64,000 nt of DNA from Sphingobium herbicidovorans. Lineage in GTDB: Bacteria > Pseudomonadota > Alphaproteobacteria > Sphingomonadales > Sphingomonadaceae. The stretch is from the NCBI RefSeq assembly GCF_002080435.1, contig NZ_CP020538.1:1798001-1862000 (forward strand), in the 5' to 3' direction. Below the pieces are notes generated by a model that saw only the letters and a list, made by a program, of their open reading frames with translations, ran no database searches and was not told where the DNA came from. Positions within the stretch are counted from its first letter, which is position 1, and every line of letters starts with the position of its first letter. This document shows positions 8,801-18,493 of this stretch, piece after piece. A program made the position numbers and the translations under genes.

Positions 8801-9163
8801 CTATAGCAGGGCGTTCACCTGCTCGATAAAGCGAAGCACGGAGATAGGTTTCGATACATAGGCTTGCGCCCCTGCGCCGCGTATCCGGTCTTCGTCTCCT
8901 TTCCCGGCATAGGCGGTGACGGCCATGATGGGCACCGGGGCCAGCCGGGGATCTCGCTTCAACGATATGATGAGGTCAAGGCCGCTGACATGGGGCAGGT
9001 GGATGTCGGTGATCACAAGGTCGGGACGGAACTCCAGCGCCTGCGCCACGACGTCGCGGCCATCGCGCAGCGGCAACACATCATGGCCGTGCGCGCGCAG
9101 CAGATCGCAAAAAAGTTTGAGATTGAGTTCGTTGTCCTCGACAACGAGCACGCGCTTTGCCAC
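8801..9163 (-). CDS. divK: DivK-like single-domain response regulator
   Basis: The 120-residue receiver domain matches Caulobacter DivK over its length. Shared blocks include VEDNELN at about 8-14, the phospho-acceptor Asp53 in ITDIHLP, and Lys105 in SKPIS. There is no output domain. DivK is phosphorylated by DivJ/PleC kinases and controls CtrA and asymmetric division in alphaproteobacteria. The divergent neighbour is a DUF3572 gene, the usual context. No pleD follows; phoX lies downstream. Confidence 0.87.
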   Translation of the reverse strand: MAKRVLVVEDNELNLKLFCDLLRAHGHDVLPLRDGRDVVAQALEFRPDLVITDIHLPHVSGLDLIISLKRDPRLAPVPIMAVTAYAGKGDEDRIRGAGAQAYVSKPISVLRFIEQVNALL

Positions 9164-9233
9164 CAGTCACCCGCGTTCAATGATGCGCATTTGAAAGCGC
9201 GCTGATACAACTGCCCCTTGCCGAGAATCAATC

Positions 9234-9530
9234 ATGCGTCCCGAACATCCCGATGGCAAGCAGCAAGCCCCGGCCAATGGTGAAGAAGCCGGCACGCTGG
9301 CGCTGATGGCGCTGGCCTGGACCCTGAATGACGAACGGCGGGCAGAGCGGCTGCTGGCGCTGACGGGCCTGGACGCCGACGCGCTGCGGGCGGGGATCGG
9401 TAACCCGGCGACGCTGAGAGCGGTACTCGAATTTCTCGCGGACCACGAGCCGGACCTGATCGGCTGCGCCGATGCGCTGGGCATCGAGCCCACGGCCCTG
9501 GTCGCTGCCAGGTGGGAGTTGGGCCGATGA
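9234..9530 (+). CDS. DUF3572 family protein
   Basis: This 98-residue acidic protein has the DUF3572 features: ALMALAWTLNDERRAERLLALTGLD near residue 25 and a C-terminal LEFLADHEPDLIGCADALG. The family is found almost only in alphaproteobacteria, typically beside divK as here. Function is unknown. Its stop overlaps the next start by ATGA. Confidence 0.8.
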   Translation: MRPEHPDGKQQAPANGEEAGTLALMALAWTLNDERRAERLLALTGLDADALRAGIGNPATLRAVLEFLADHEPDLIGCADALGIEPTALVAARWELGR

Positions 9531-10159
9531 GCCGACCCTTGATCATCACCGATTGCGACGAAGTGCTGCTGCACATGGTCGTGCCCTTCCGCGAATGGCT
9601 GGACGAGCATCATGACGTCCATTTCGACATGCGCGAGCGCGGCTTTGCCGAGGCGCTGCGCCACAAGGACAGCGGCATCCCGCTGGAACGCGAGCTGGTA
9701 TGGCAGCTGCTGGTGGGCTTTTTCGACACGGAGATGCACCGGCAAAAGCCGATATCGGGCGCAGTGGAGGCGATAGCCCGGCTGTCGCGCATCGCCGACG
9801 TCGTTGTACTCACCAATATAGGGCAAAGGCACCACGAGCAGCGCGTTGCGCAACTGGCGACGCATGGACTGGATTTCCCGGTTCACTGGAATCACGGACC
9901 GAAGGGACAGCCTCTCGCCGCGATCGTGCAGGAACGCCGTGCGCCTGTCGCCCTTTTCATCGACGATCTGGCCGAACATCATCAATCAGTCGCACAGCAT
10001 GCGCCGGGCGTATGGCGCCTGCACATGGTCGGTGAGCCGGAGATCGCGGGAGAAATAGACGCTGCCCCGTTCGCCCATGCGCGTATCGATGATTGGGCAT
10101 CCGCCGAAGCATGGATAGCCGCGCGCATGGGTGAAGGCCCCGCCCCTTTCAAACCTTGA
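9527..10159 (+). CDS. HAD family hydrolase
   Basis: A 210-residue HAD-fold protein. Motif I is the DCDEV near residue 8, motif II is VVLTNI, and a late FIDDLAEHH supplies the acidic motif IV pair. Motif I reads DxD, as in phosphatases of the superfamily. The ATG at 9527 overlaps the DUF3572 stop by four bases, so the pair is co-translated. The substrate is unknown. Confidence 0.75.
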   Translation: MSRPLIITDCDEVLLHMVVPFREWLDEHHDVHFDMRERGFAEALRHKDSGIPLERELVWQLLVGFFDTEMHRQKPISGAVEAIARLSRIADVVVLTNIGQRHHEQRVAQLATHGLDFPVHWNHGPKGQPLAAIVQERRAPVALFIDDLAEHHQSVAQHAPGVWRLHMVGEPEIAGEIDAAPFAHARIDDWASAEAWIAARMGEGPAPFKP

Positions 10160-10180
10160 TCAATCCGATGGAGCCACTGC

Positions 10181-10645
10181 ATGAGTATTGAAGCCCGCAT
10201 CGCCGAACTCGGCATCACCCTTCCGCAAGCCGCCGCACCCGTCGCCGCCTATGTCGCGACGGTAGAGGCCAACGGCCTGCTGCATATCTCTGGCCAGATT
10301 TCGCTGTCCGACGGCCAGTTGATGACGGGCCGCCTTGGCGAAGATCGGGATCTGGACTTTGGCGTCAAGGCGGCACGTGCCTGCGGGCTCAATCTGGTCG
10401 CCCAGATGAAAGCCGCGCTCGGCAGTCTCGATCGGGTCGAGCGGATCGTTAAGCTGGGCGCCTTCATTTGCAGCGCGCCGAGCTTTACCGATCAGCCGAA
10501 GGTCGCCAACGGCGCGTCCGAATTGATGGTCGAGATTTTTGGAGAGGCAGGAAAGCACACGCGCAGCGCGGTCGGCGTCCCCGTACTGCCGCTTGGCGCA
10601 GCGGTCGAAATCGACGCGGTCGTCCTTGTCCGGCCCGCGGCCTGA
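10181..10645 (+). CDS. RidA (YjgF/YER057c) family protein
   Basis: RidA proteins hydrolyse reactive enamine/imine intermediates such as 2-aminoacrylate. The 154-residue protein has the family core [11 protein letters not shown], a central [17 protein letters not shown], and a C-terminal [19 protein letters not shown] that includes the conserved substrate-binding Arg. It belongs to the longer form of the YjgF family. The following GDPD gene overlaps its end. Confidence 0.88.
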   Translation: MSIEARIAELGITLPQAAAPVAAYVATVEANGLLHISGQISLSDGQLMTGRLGEDRDLDFGVKAARACGLNLVAQMKAALGSLDRVERIVKLGAFICSAPSFTDQPKVANGASELMVEIFGEAGKHTRSAVGVPVLPLGAAVEIDAVVLVRPAA

Positions 10646-11351
10646 CCTTTCCTTCCTGACCGCCCGGCCCTTCGCCCACCGCGGGCTGCATGGGCCGGGG
10701 ATCAGCGAAAATGGCATGGCCGCCTTTCGCGCCGCCGCCGCGCAAGGCTATGGTATCGAATGTGACGTTCGGCCCAGCCGGGACGGCGTAGCGATGGTCT
10801 TTCATGACGCGGGCCTGCTGCGGATGACCGGCGCTGACGGGCAGCTTTCTGATTTTTCGGCGGAAATGCTGGACCGGATACAGCTGAACGACGGCAGTTA
10901 CATTCCCCGGCTGGATGCGTTGCTGCGATTGTGCGGATCAAGCCTACCGCTGCTGATTGAACTCAAGGTGATTGGTCGCCGCGTTGGACCGCTCTGCGCC
11001 GCCGTCGCCCGTGATCTGGCGCGCCATCCCACAGCCTTGGCGGCGGTCATGTCCTTCAACCCCGTCGCCATGCGCTGGTTCGCACGGCGCATGCCCCAAA
11101 CCTTGCGAGGATTGGTCGTGACGGAACAGGGCGCACAGGGGTGGCGCGGCGCCGCTCGCCGTGGCCTTGCACTTTGGGTGGCGAAACCCGATTTTGTCGC
11201 TTGTGACATTCGCGACCTTCCTTCTCCCTTGGCAAACCAGGCTCGCAAACAAGGAATGGCCGTGCTGACATGGACCGTCCGTACGAAAGATGACCGGGCC
11301 ACTGCGGCGGCGCACGCCGATCAAATCATATTCGAGGTTCCGCGTGACTGA
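10626..11351 (+). CDS. Glycerophosphodiester phosphodiesterase
   Basis: GDPD enzymes split glycerophosphodiesters into glycerol-3-phosphate and an alcohol with a metal-dependent TIM barrel. The conserved start of the domain, FAHRGLHG, and the catalytic [19 protein letters not shown] segment are present, with LIELK later. A long ATG frame begins at 10539 inside ridA, but its first 29 residues are Arg/Ser-rich and look like out-of-frame ridA. The TTG at 10626 gives a normal 241-residue protein with a 20-base overlap and is preferred. The exact start is uncertain. Confidence 0.85.
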   Translation: MSGPRPDLSFLTARPFAHRGLHGPGISENGMAAFRAAAAQGYGIECDVRPSRDGVAMVFHDAGLLRMTGADGQLSDFSAEMLDRIQLNDGSYIPRLDALLRLCGSSLPLLIELKVIGRRVGPLCAAVARDLARHPTALAAVMSFNPVAMRWFARRMPQTLRGLVVTEQGAQGWRGAARRGLALWVAKPDFVACDIRDLPSPLANQARKQGMAVLTWTVRTKDDRATAAAHADQIIFEVPRD

Positions 11352-12477
11352 ATGCACGGCGCGCGTCGTCGGGGGCGTAGCGGATGTCCCCCGCGACCAG
11401 TGGGATGCCTGTGCCGGGACCCGCAATCCCTTCATGAGCTGGGATTTTCTGGCCGCGCTGGAACGATCAGGCAGCGTCGGCCCCGGCACCGGATGGCAGC
11501 CCTTGCCGCTGCTGATCGACGGCGCCGATGGACGGGTTGCAGCCGCCGCGCCGCTCTATGGCAAAACGCATAGCCATGGCGAATATGTGTTCGACCATGG
11601 CTGGGCCGACGCATGGGAACGGGCGGGCGGGCAATACTACCCCAAGATTCAGCTCGCCGCGCCCTTTTCGCCCGTTCCCGGCCCCCGACTGTTGCTGCGC
11701 GATCAGGCGCTCGCCCCGGCGCTGATCGCGGGCATAGAGACGCTCGTGGAGCGAAACCATTTGTCGTCCGCCCACGCAACCTTCATCGAACCGGATCAGG
11801 CGCCGCTTTTCGAGGCGGCGGGCTGGCTGATTCGCGAAGACAGCCAGTTTCACTGGGTCAATCGCGGCTATAAGGATTTCGACGATTTCCTCGCGACATT
11901 ATCCAGCGCCAAGCGGAAAAATATTCGCAAGGAGCGGGCGAGGGCTGTCGAGGGGCTGGAAATCGTTCATCTGACTGGCAGCGATCTCGATGAAACGCAC
12001 TGGGACGCCTTCTGGCAATTTTATCAGGATACCGGGGCTCGCAAGTGGGGACGGCCCTATCTCACCCGATCCTTTTTTTCGATGCTGGGCGAAAACATGG
12101 CCGATCGCGTGCTGCTGATGCTGGCGAACAGGCAGGGCAGGCCGATCGCCGGAGCGCTGAACCTGATCGGCGCGGATGCCCTCTATGGCCGCTATTGGGG
12201 CTGCGTTGAGGATGTGCCCAATCTGCATTTCGAGCTATGCTATTATCAGGCGATCGACGCCGCCATCGCGCGCGGCCTGTCGCGGGTAGAGGCTGGCGCG
12301 CAGGGCAGTCACAAGCTGGCGCGCGGTTATGGGCCTGAACCCACCTATTCCGCGCATTTCCTACCCAATCCATCGTTCCGACGGGCGGTGGCGGATTTTC
12401 TGGCGGCAGAACGAACGGGCGTTCAGCGCGACCGCATCTGGCTTTCCGAACGCGCGCCCTTTCGCAAGGACGGCTGA
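11344..12477 (+). CDS. GNAT/FemAB-like peptidoglycan-biosynthesis-type acyltransferase (DUF482)
   Basis: The 377-residue protein belongs to the DUF482 group of the GNAT/FemAB superfamily. Signature pieces are [42 protein letters not shown] and the C-terminal [16 protein letters not shown]. The start is the GTG at 11344, which overlaps the GDPD stop by eight bases; the longer ATG frame runs inside GDPD. It is the end of a tight divergent operon from 9234. The substrate is not known; named relatives were linked to cell-wall peptide bridges but this is not established. Confidence 0.8.
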   Translation: [377 protein letters not shown]

Positions 12478-12481
12478 CGTT

Positions 12482-12778
12482 TCAGGCGGCGCGCAACTGG
12501 GTCGATGCGATCCACGCGCGGGCCTGGCGCTGGGCTTCGGCAATTTCGCGCGCGGTCATCTCCTCGGCGATCTCAGCCCGCATCGCCTGTCCTTCCTCGC
12601 TGCCGCGCAGGGCCGCAAGGTTGAACCATTTGTGCGCTTCGATCAGATCAACCGGCTTCCCACCGGTGCCGCAGCTATAAGCGACGCCGAGGTCGAAACA
12701 GGCCTCCGCCGACTCCCAGCCGGTGCTCGACAGGCGGCTTTCCATCAGAAACTGTGCGCTCTTCAAACTGTTCGCCAC
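12482..12778 (-). CDS. Sel1-repeat-like small protein
   Basis: The 98-residue protein carries a Sel1/TPR-like unit: ACFDLGVAYSCGT, then DLIEAHKWFNLAALRGSEEG and a charged tail. The GTG at 12778 is chosen because AGAGGGG lies eight bases upstream; the frame can extend to an ATG at 12829 with an ordinary-looking but unconserved prefix. It is convergent with the GNAT gene, only four bases apart. Function is unknown; Sel1 units usually mediate protein contacts. Confidence 0.65.
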   Translation of the reverse strand: MANSLKSAQFLMESRLSSTGWESAEACFDLGVAYSCGTGGKPVDLIEAHKWFNLAALRGSEEGQAMRAEIAEEMTAREIAEAQRQARAWIASTQLRAA

Positions 12779-12952
12779 GACCGAATCCCCTCTATGGACT
12801 TCGACATAATGGTTTTCGACAGGCGCCACGGTGCACCGGCAGGCGATAAAAAATGGTTAACGCATATTCGCCGTTGTGAAAGGCAGGCTGCATAAAAGCG
12901 CGGTCAGCACGGTTAATGCGACAGATCGTCGGATCTATGACTGGCATACGGA

Positions 12953-14254
12953 ATGGATTCTCCCCATAGCCGCCCGATGACCAACCTTCCTTCCCCGGTC
13001 GCCCCTGCACAAACGGTAAACGACATCGGCTTCCGCGAGTTCGTGGTGTTGAGCGCCTGCCTGATGGCCATGAATGCGTTGTCCACCGACCCCATGCTGC
13101 CTGCGCTGCCGGACATTGGCCGCGACCTGGCGATCAGGGTCGCCAATGACCGGCAGCTCATCATAAGCATCTATTTCCTGGGTCTGGGCATCGGTTCCCT
13201 GCTGTTCGGGATCCTTTCTGACCGCTTCGGGCGCAAGCCGGTGTTGGGCAGCGCCCTTGCTCTGTTCATTGTGTCCACCATCGGCTGCGCAGCGGCGCAA
13301 AGCTTTCCCATGCTGCTGGCCGGCCGTTTCCTGGCGGGCTTTTTTGCAGGAGCAAGCCGGGTGATCGCCGTCGGGATCATCCGCGATCGGTTCAAGGGCG
13401 ATGCGATGGCCAAGGTCATGTCGCTGATCCTCGCCGTTTTCATGCTGATCCCGGTGATGGCGCCCAGCTTTGGCCAGGTCATATTATGGTTCGCGCCATG
13501 GCGATGGATCTTCTGGATCCTGGCACTTCAGGCGGCTTTGATCCTGCTGTGGATGATCGTGCGCATGCCGGAAACATTGCGGCCGGAGAACCGGTTGCGG
13601 ATGGACGCTTCGACCATTTTCCGCACCATGGGCGCGGTGATCACCCATCGCAGTGCAGCGAGCTATATGCTTGCCAGCGGCATGATGATGAGCGGTCTGA
13701 TCGGTTTCATCCTATCGGTGCAGCAGATTTTCTTCGACATTTTCCATGAACAGACCATCTTTCCGATCGCCTTCGCGGTGATGGCCGGCAGCATGGGCAT
13801 CGGCAGTCTGCTGAACAGCCGACTGGTGTCGCGCTTTGGCGCGCGGCGGCTGAGCCAAGGCGCCGTTCTCTCGATGATCCTGATCAGCTTCATCCACGTG
13901 GCCGTGATCGTCACCGGGAAGGAAACGATATTCACCTTCATGTTCTTTCAGTCAGCAACGATGATGGCGGTGGCCTTCACAGCCTCCAACTTCGGCGCAA
14001 TCTCGATGGAGCCCTTCGCCAAGGGTGCGGGCGCGGCCTCGTCCTTTCAGGCCTTTTTGACAACGGCGGTTTCCAGCGCATTGGGCAGCGTTGTGGGGCG
14101 CGCGTTCGACGGCACTACCCTGCCTTTGGCCCTGGGCATGCTGATGTTCGGCAGCGCGGCGTTACTGATCGTCCTATTCGGCGAAAGGGGTAAGCTGTTC
14201 ACCCGCCCCCGGCATGACGCCCTGCGGCAAGCGGAATTTGATACGCCCCATTGA
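12953..14254 (+). CDS. Bcr/CflA family multidrug efflux MFS transporter
   Basis: The 433-residue protein has 12 predicted membrane helices and a Bcr/CflA-like N-terminus, with STDPMLPALPDIG near residue 45 and the MFS motif A loop GILSDRFGRKPVL near 85. These are drug/proton antiporters of the inner membrane. The ATG at 12953 is used; ATG 12977 is a possible shorter start. It is alone on this strand and convergent with the amino-acid permease, with a strong hairpin between them. Confidence 0.88.
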   Translation: MDSPHSRPMTNLPSPVAPAQTVNDIGFREFVVLSACLMAMNALSTDPMLPALPDIGRDLAIRVANDRQLIISIYFLGLGIGSLLFGILSDRFGRKPVLGSALALFIVSTIGCAAAQSFPMLLAGRFLAGFFAGASRVIAVGIIRDRFKGDAMAKVMSLILAVFMLIPVMAPSFGQVILWFAPWRWIFWILALQAALILLWMIVRMPETLRPENRLRMDASTIFRTMGAVITHRSAASYMLASGMMMSGLIGFILSVQQIFFDIFHEQTIFPIAFAVMAGSMGIGSLLNSRLVSRFGARRLSQGAVLSMILISFIHVAVIVTGKETIFTFMFFQSATMMAVAFTASNFGAISMEPFAKGAGAASSFQAFLTTAVSSALGSVVGRAFDGTTLPLALGMLMFGSAALLIVLFGERGKLFTRPRHDALRQAEFDTPH

Positions 14255-14257
14255 CGA

Positions 14258-14285
14258 AAAGGCGGTGGATCGCTCCACCGCCTTT
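14258..14285. terminator. Bidirectional terminator between convergent transporter genes
   Basis: Twelve-base perfect arms (14258-14269 and 14274-14285) close a four-base loop. The outer bases are A-rich on one side and T-rich on the other, so each strand has a short T stretch. It lies between two convergent stops. Confidence 0.85.
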
Positions 14286-14293
14286 CGTGATCG

Positions 14294-15910
14294 TCAGGCG
14301 TCGCGGCCACCCGGCGTGTGCGCACCGGGCATGGGCGGCACGGGCTGGGGCGGAATGCCGGGATCCTGTTCATGCGTTTCAACGACGCCACGCGCCACAT
14401 GGCTCTTGTGATAGCCATAGAGGAAATAGAGCAGCAGCCCCACCCCGCCCCAAAGCGGAAGCACCATCTGCGCATCGACGGGCAGGTTGAAGAACAGAAA
14501 CAGGCAGCCCAGGCCGGCCATCGGCGCAATAACCCAAACCATCGGGGTGCGGAAGGGGCGGGCCCGATGGGGATCGCGCACGCGTAATACCAGCACCGCG
14601 ATCGACACCATGAAGAAAGCGAAAAGCGTGCCCGAATTGGAAATGTCCGCCAACTGTCCGACGGGGAGCAACGCGGCAGCGATCGCCACGAACACGCCCG
14701 TTACCATGGTCACGATGTGCGGCGTCTTGAAACGGGGGTGGATGCTGGCGAGCTTTTCCGGCAGCAGGCCGTCGCGCGCCATCACGAAGAAGATGCGGGT
14801 CTGACCGAACATCATCATCAGGATGACCGATGGCAGAGCCAGATTGGCGGCCAGACCCAGAGCATTGCCCACGACCGTCCAGTTGATCGCACGCAGAACA
14901 TGGGCCAGCGCTTCGTTGGAGCAAACCAGATCTCCCGCATGAGCTGCGGTGGCGCAGGCATCGGCGAAGCCTTTTGATCCGGGTGCGACGACCGACCCGT
15001 CCAGCCCGAGCACTGGCTGCGCCCCGATCGCGCCAATAGCGCCGGCTGCGACCAGCAGGTAGAAAATGGTGCAGATCGCAAGGCTGCCGATCAGGCCGAT
15101 CGGCACGTTGCGCTGCGGGTTCTTGGTTTCTTCCGCCGCCGTGGACACGGCATCGAAGCCGACATAGGCAAAAAAGATCGAAGCAGCAGCGCCAACCACG
15201 CCCATCCCGCTCGTGCCCTCCGGCCCGAACCAGCCATTGGGCGCAAAGGGCGAGAAATTGCCGGTGTCGAGCACGGGTAGTGTCAGGGCGATAAAGGCGG
15301 TAAGCGCGGCGACCTTGATCGCGACCAGTACGGCATTGACCCGCGCGCTTTCCGTCGTGCCCAGGACCAGTAGAGCGGTGACCGCCAACGCCACGAAAAT
15401 TGCGGGAATATTGATGACGCCATGTGAAAAATCGGCGTGCGGGATAAAGCCGTTCATGGACCATGCCGGCCCGGCCGCCAACGCCTGTGGCAGTTCAAAT
15501 CCAGTAAGGCTTTTCATCAGCCCCATGAAATAGCCGGACCACCCAACCGACACCGCACTGGCGGCGACGGCATATTCCAGGATCAGCGCCCAGCCCACCA
15601 TCCATGCCAGCAGTTCGCCGACCACCGCATAGGTGTAGGTATAGGCAGAACCGGAAACCGGCACCATCGAGGCAATTTCGGAATAGCAGAGCGCGGCAAA
15701 GGCGCACACTGCGCCCGCAATCATAAAGCTCCACATCATACCCGGACCCGCCTTTTGCGCGGCGGCGGCGGTCAATACGAAAATGCCGGTGCCTATGATC
15801 GCCCCGACACCCAGCAAAGTCAGCTGAACTGGCCCCAATGTGCGGGCCAGCGATTTTTTCTCCGCCGTGGCCAATATGGCGTCCAAAGGCTTGATGCGCC
15901 CGAATATCAT
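14294..15910 (-). CDS. APC family amino-acid permease
   Basis: The 538-residue protein has 12 or more membrane helices and matches the cationic amino-acid transporter group of APC permeases. It has the first-helix substrate motif GVGAIIGTGIFVLT, the SGSAYTYTYAVVGE segment, and GFDAVSTAAEETKNPQRNVP. The C-terminus is hydrophilic and Pro/His-rich. It is monocistronic by position. The substrate, probably a basic or other alpha-amino acid, is not determined. Confidence 0.87.
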   Translation of the reverse strand: MIFGRIKPLDAILATAEKKSLARTLGPVQLTLLGVGAIIGTGIFVLTAAAAQKAGPGMMWSFMIAGAVCAFAALCYSEIASMVPVSGSAYTYTYAVVGELLAWMVGWALILEYAVAASAVSVGWSGYFMGLMKSLTGFELPQALAAGPAWSMNGFIPHADFSHGVINIPAIFVALAVTALLVLGTTESARVNAVLVAIKVAALTAFIALTLPVLDTGNFSPFAPNGWFGPEGTSGMGVVGAAASIFFAYVGFDAVSTAAEETKNPQRNVPIGLIGSLAICTIFYLLVAAGAIGAIGAQPVLGLDGSVVAPGSKGFADACATAAHAGDLVCSNEALAHVLRAINWTVVGNALGLAANLALPSVILMMMFGQTRIFFVMARDGLLPEKLASIHPRFKTPHIVTMVTGVFVAIAAALLPVGQLADISNSGTLFAFFMVSIAVLVLRVRDPHRARPFRTPMVWVIAPMAGLGCLFLFFNLPVDAQMVLPLWGGVGLLLYFLYGYHKSHVARGVVETHEQDPGIPPQPVPPMPGAHTPGGRDA

Positions 15911-16055
15911 GCGTGGAGCCCTTTATCTTTGTTGTCTTTTGCCCGAACGACGCATTGGCCGTTCCCCATTATTATGGGAGTGGAGACTATCGCTTAATAT
16001 GGCGCGCGCAAGTATGTTGCGTGATCATTGCCACACTTGCCCAAAGGAGCCCTTG

Positions 16056-16814
16056 ATGGTCGAACTGTTGCGTGCCGCCAGCCTGCAGGAGGTGCCGCAT
16101 GGTTTCGCGGGGCGCGGGGGCGGGGTATCTACGGGGGTGCATGCGGGGTTGAACGTAGGGCTGGGGTCTGAGGACGAACGCGACGCCATTCTGCGCAATC
16201 GCGACCTTGCGCGGGACGCGCTGCTTCCCGGCGCGACCCTGGTGACCGCGCGGCAGGTTCATTCGCCCGATGTGGTCACGGTTACCGGCCCCATCGCCGA
16301 AGCAGATCGCCCTGCCGCCGACGCAATGGTTACAGACCGGCCGGGCCTGGTCCTTGGCATTTTGACGGCTGACTGCGTTCCGATCCTCCTCGCGGATCGC
16401 GAAGCGGGTGTAGTGGGCGCCGCGCATGCCGGTTGGAAAGGGGCGATGGCCGGCGTGACGGACCGATCGGTCGCCGCGATGGAGAAACTGGGCGCCCGCC
16501 GCGATCGGATCGTCGCCGCAATCGGGCCTTGTATCGGCCGCGCTTCTTATGAAGTGACGCTGGATTTCGCGCGCAGCTTTGAAGAACAGGATGGAGAGAA
16601 CAGCCGCTTTTTCACGGCAGGGCGAGAAGGCCATTGCCAGTTCGACATCGCTGCCTATGTGGCGGCCCGTATCGCTGGTGCGGGCGTCGAGCGTATCGAA
16701 ATGCTCGATCAGGACACCTATAGCCAGCCAGAGCGCTTCTTCAGTTATCGCCGCGCCTGCCATCTTGGCGAGCCGAGCTATGGACGACAGATTTCCATGA
16801 TCGCCGTCCGCTGA
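16056..16814 (+). CDS. pgeF: Peptidoglycan editing factor PgeF (YfiH/DUF152)
   Basis: PgeF is a cytoplasmic amidase that removes wrongly incorporated L-Ser from UDP-MurNAc peptides; earlier names were polyphenol oxidase or DUF152. The 252-residue protein contains the conserved QVHSPDV, LTADCVPILLAD and AAHAGWKGA segments and the IGPCIG block. The ATG at 16056 follows an AAAGGAG site with good spacing; the longer frame from 15840 is antisense to the permease. It is a single gene facing the SDR gene. Confidence 0.92.
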   Translation: MVELLRAASLQEVPHGFAGRGGGVSTGVHAGLNVGLGSEDERDAILRNRDLARDALLPGATLVTARQVHSPDVVTVTGPIAEADRPAADAMVTDRPGLVLGILTADCVPILLADREAGVVGAAHAGWKGAMAGVTDRSVAAMEKLGARRDRIVAAIGPCIGRASYEVTLDFARSFEEQDGENSRFFTAGREGHCQFDIAAYVAARIAGAGVERIEMLDQDTYSQPERFFSYRRACHLGEPSYGRQISMIAVR

Positions 16815-16877
16815 TTGCGATCAGGGGAGGGAATTCCTCACGCATGCCTCCCCTTACCCGCTCTGGGGCATGACGGA

Positions 16878-17819
16878 TCAGCTGGCAGGCAGGCCCGGAT
16901 CGATCCCAGTGGCCTGAATGGAGAGATCCCAAAGCCGTCGGGCGGCTTGGACGTCGCGGGTATGATCCTGCACGAACGCTGGGCCGGATTGACCTCGCAT
17001 CTCCCAGCGACCCTGCGGCCCAAAATATTCCCCGCCTTGCGCTGCTCGATCGGTGGCTGCCTGTAGCGCGGGCCAGGCGGCAGCCGCTACCGGGTTAAAC
17101 AACGGGCGTACCAGCGGCATCAACGGCTGCGTCCATTTGGGAAGATGGCGCATCAGCTCAGTCAGCGCGACGCCGGGATGACATGCAATCGCGCTCACCG
17201 GCGAGCTAACCGCACGCAACCGGCGATCCAGTTCCAGGGCGAACATCAGGTTGGCCAGTTTGCTCTGGCTGTAATAGCGGTTCGGACTGTAGTTCTGTTC
17301 GGCGTTCCAGTCGCTCCACAATATTTCACCGCGGCGGTGCGCCAGGCTGGATGTGACCACGACACGCGCGCCCGCCGTTTCGGCGAGTTTGGGTAGCAGC
17401 AAGGCAGTCAGCGCAAAGGTGCCAAGATGATTGACGCCGAACTGCAGTTCGAATTTCTGCGCTGTCCGCGACAATGGGGGGATCATCACGCCAGCATTGT
17501 TCAACAACACATCCAGCCGCGGCTCATCGGCAATCCTGTCGGCAGCGGCGCGGACGCTTGCAAGGTCGGCCTGATCCAACAGGACGAGATCAAGATCGGC
17601 ATCGGGAACGGCGGTTGCGATCTGTGCCATAGCGGCCTTGCCCCGATCGGCATCGCGACAGCCGAGCAAAACCCGCGCGCCTTTACCCGCCAGCGCCTTG
17701 GCCGCTTCAAAGCCAATGCCCGTGTTGGCGCCTGTCACCAACATCGTGCATCCGCGCTGATCAGGCATGTCGTCTGTCGTGAACCCCATGTCATCGCTCC
17801 CCATATCCTCGATATTCAC
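16878..17819 (-). CDS. Short-chain dehydrogenase/reductase
   Basis: The 313-residue protein is of the retinol-dehydrogenase-like SDR group. It has the cofactor motif TGANTGIG near residue 30, the NNAGVM strand, and the catalytic YYSQSK (YxxxK). Length and C-terminal region fit. The Arg just after the first strand (GCRD) suggests NADP(H). The substrate cannot be told from sequence or neighbours. The gene is followed upstream by an IS5 remnant, so the region may have been rearranged. Confidence 0.85.
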   Translation of the reverse strand: MNIEDMGSDDMGFTTDDMPDQRGCTMLVTGANTGIGFEAAKALAGKGARVLLGCRDADRGKAAMAQIATAVPDADLDLVLLDQADLASVRAAADRIADEPRLDVLLNNAGVMIPPLSRTAQKFELQFGVNHLGTFALTALLLPKLAETAGARVVVTSSLAHRRGEILWSDWNAEQNYSPNRYYSQSKLANLMFALELDRRLRAVSSPVSAIACHPGVALTELMRHLPKWTQPLMPLVRPLFNPVAAAAWPALQAATDRAAQGGEYFGPQGRWEMRGQSGPAFVQDHTRDVQAARRLWDLSIQATGIDPGLPAS

Positions 17820-17937
17820 TACTGGCGGTTTGCGGGGTCCAACACAATGCTAATGGCCGGGACATGCGCGGCCGGTCATCCGTGACGCTGCGGTCATCCC
17901 GGCGGCACGATGTTACCGAACTCATCGCTCGGAAATT

Positions 17938-18288
17938 TCACATCGTCATAGGTTCATAAAAGCGGTCGGACACGCCCTGATGCGGGCGGCCTTTGGCGTC
18001 GCACCGGGCGTGGAGTCTGGTGCTGAAGCCGCCACGCGATCGGCCAAGAGCTTCGATTTCCTCGGTCCCCTTTTTTGCCGACTGTTCCACTTGCCATATT
18101 CATTCGGCAGGTGTCGCCATTGCGAGCCTGTCCAGCCAATCCCCCTCGAAATACAGCCGGTTATCCTGCGCCGGACGGCAGCCGCGACCGCGCTCTGGCG
18201 GCAGCAGCGCGCCGATGATCTCCCATTCCTCATCCGAAAGCCCGATCCGCTCAGCTTTCGCCGCCGCCAAAAGACAGCGTTGAATCAA
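17938..18288 (-). pseudogene. Decayed IS5-family transposase
   Basis: Three pieces of an IS5-type transposase lie on the minus strand in different frames. The N-terminal piece (18288-18130) carries the DUF4096 signature LSDEEWEIIGALLPPERGRG. A frame change leads to WRHLPNEYGKWNS near 18110. After a deletion, a third piece in another frame reads LGRSRGGFSTRLHARCDAKGRP near 18000 and ends at 17938. The catalytic acidic residues are mostly gone. No clear terminal inverted repeats or target duplication were found. This is a non-functional relic. Confidence 0.85.
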
Positions 18289-18467
18289 CCGGCCAGTCTC
18301 ATGTCAAACTTTGTCCACGAGACCTGAACAACAGGCCGGAAAATAGAAGGCCCCATTCGACCAGCGGCCGCCTTTAGCCTCAACGCGAGCCAACGCTTGC
18401 GTCGAGTCGATGACGCGACAACTGATCGTTCATCTCAGAATACAATTTAGAACCCTGCAGCGCAGTA
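18289..18467. other. Intergenic stretch without a recognisable gene
   Basis: This belongs to the 674-base gap between the SDR and LuxR genes. The parts beside the IS5 remnant (17820-17937 and 18289-18467) contain no supported coding region. They may be remains of the same insertion or its flank, but no repeat was identified. Confidence 0.4.
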
Positions 18468-18490
18468 CCGCGGCCCTTTACAGGCCGCGG
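18468..18490 (-). terminator. Hairpin after the LuxR-type regulator gene
   Basis: Perfect eight-base arms CCGCGGCC (18468-18475) and GGCCGCGG (18483-18490) close a seven-base loop, three bases after the regulator stop on the minus strand. No T tract follows, so termination is probable rather than certain. Confidence 0.6.
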
Positions 18491-18493
18491 AAC

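Noticed and set aside
15840..16055. Extended pgeF start
   Set aside because: The prefix is antisense to the permease 5' end, while ATG 16056 has a strong ribosome site.
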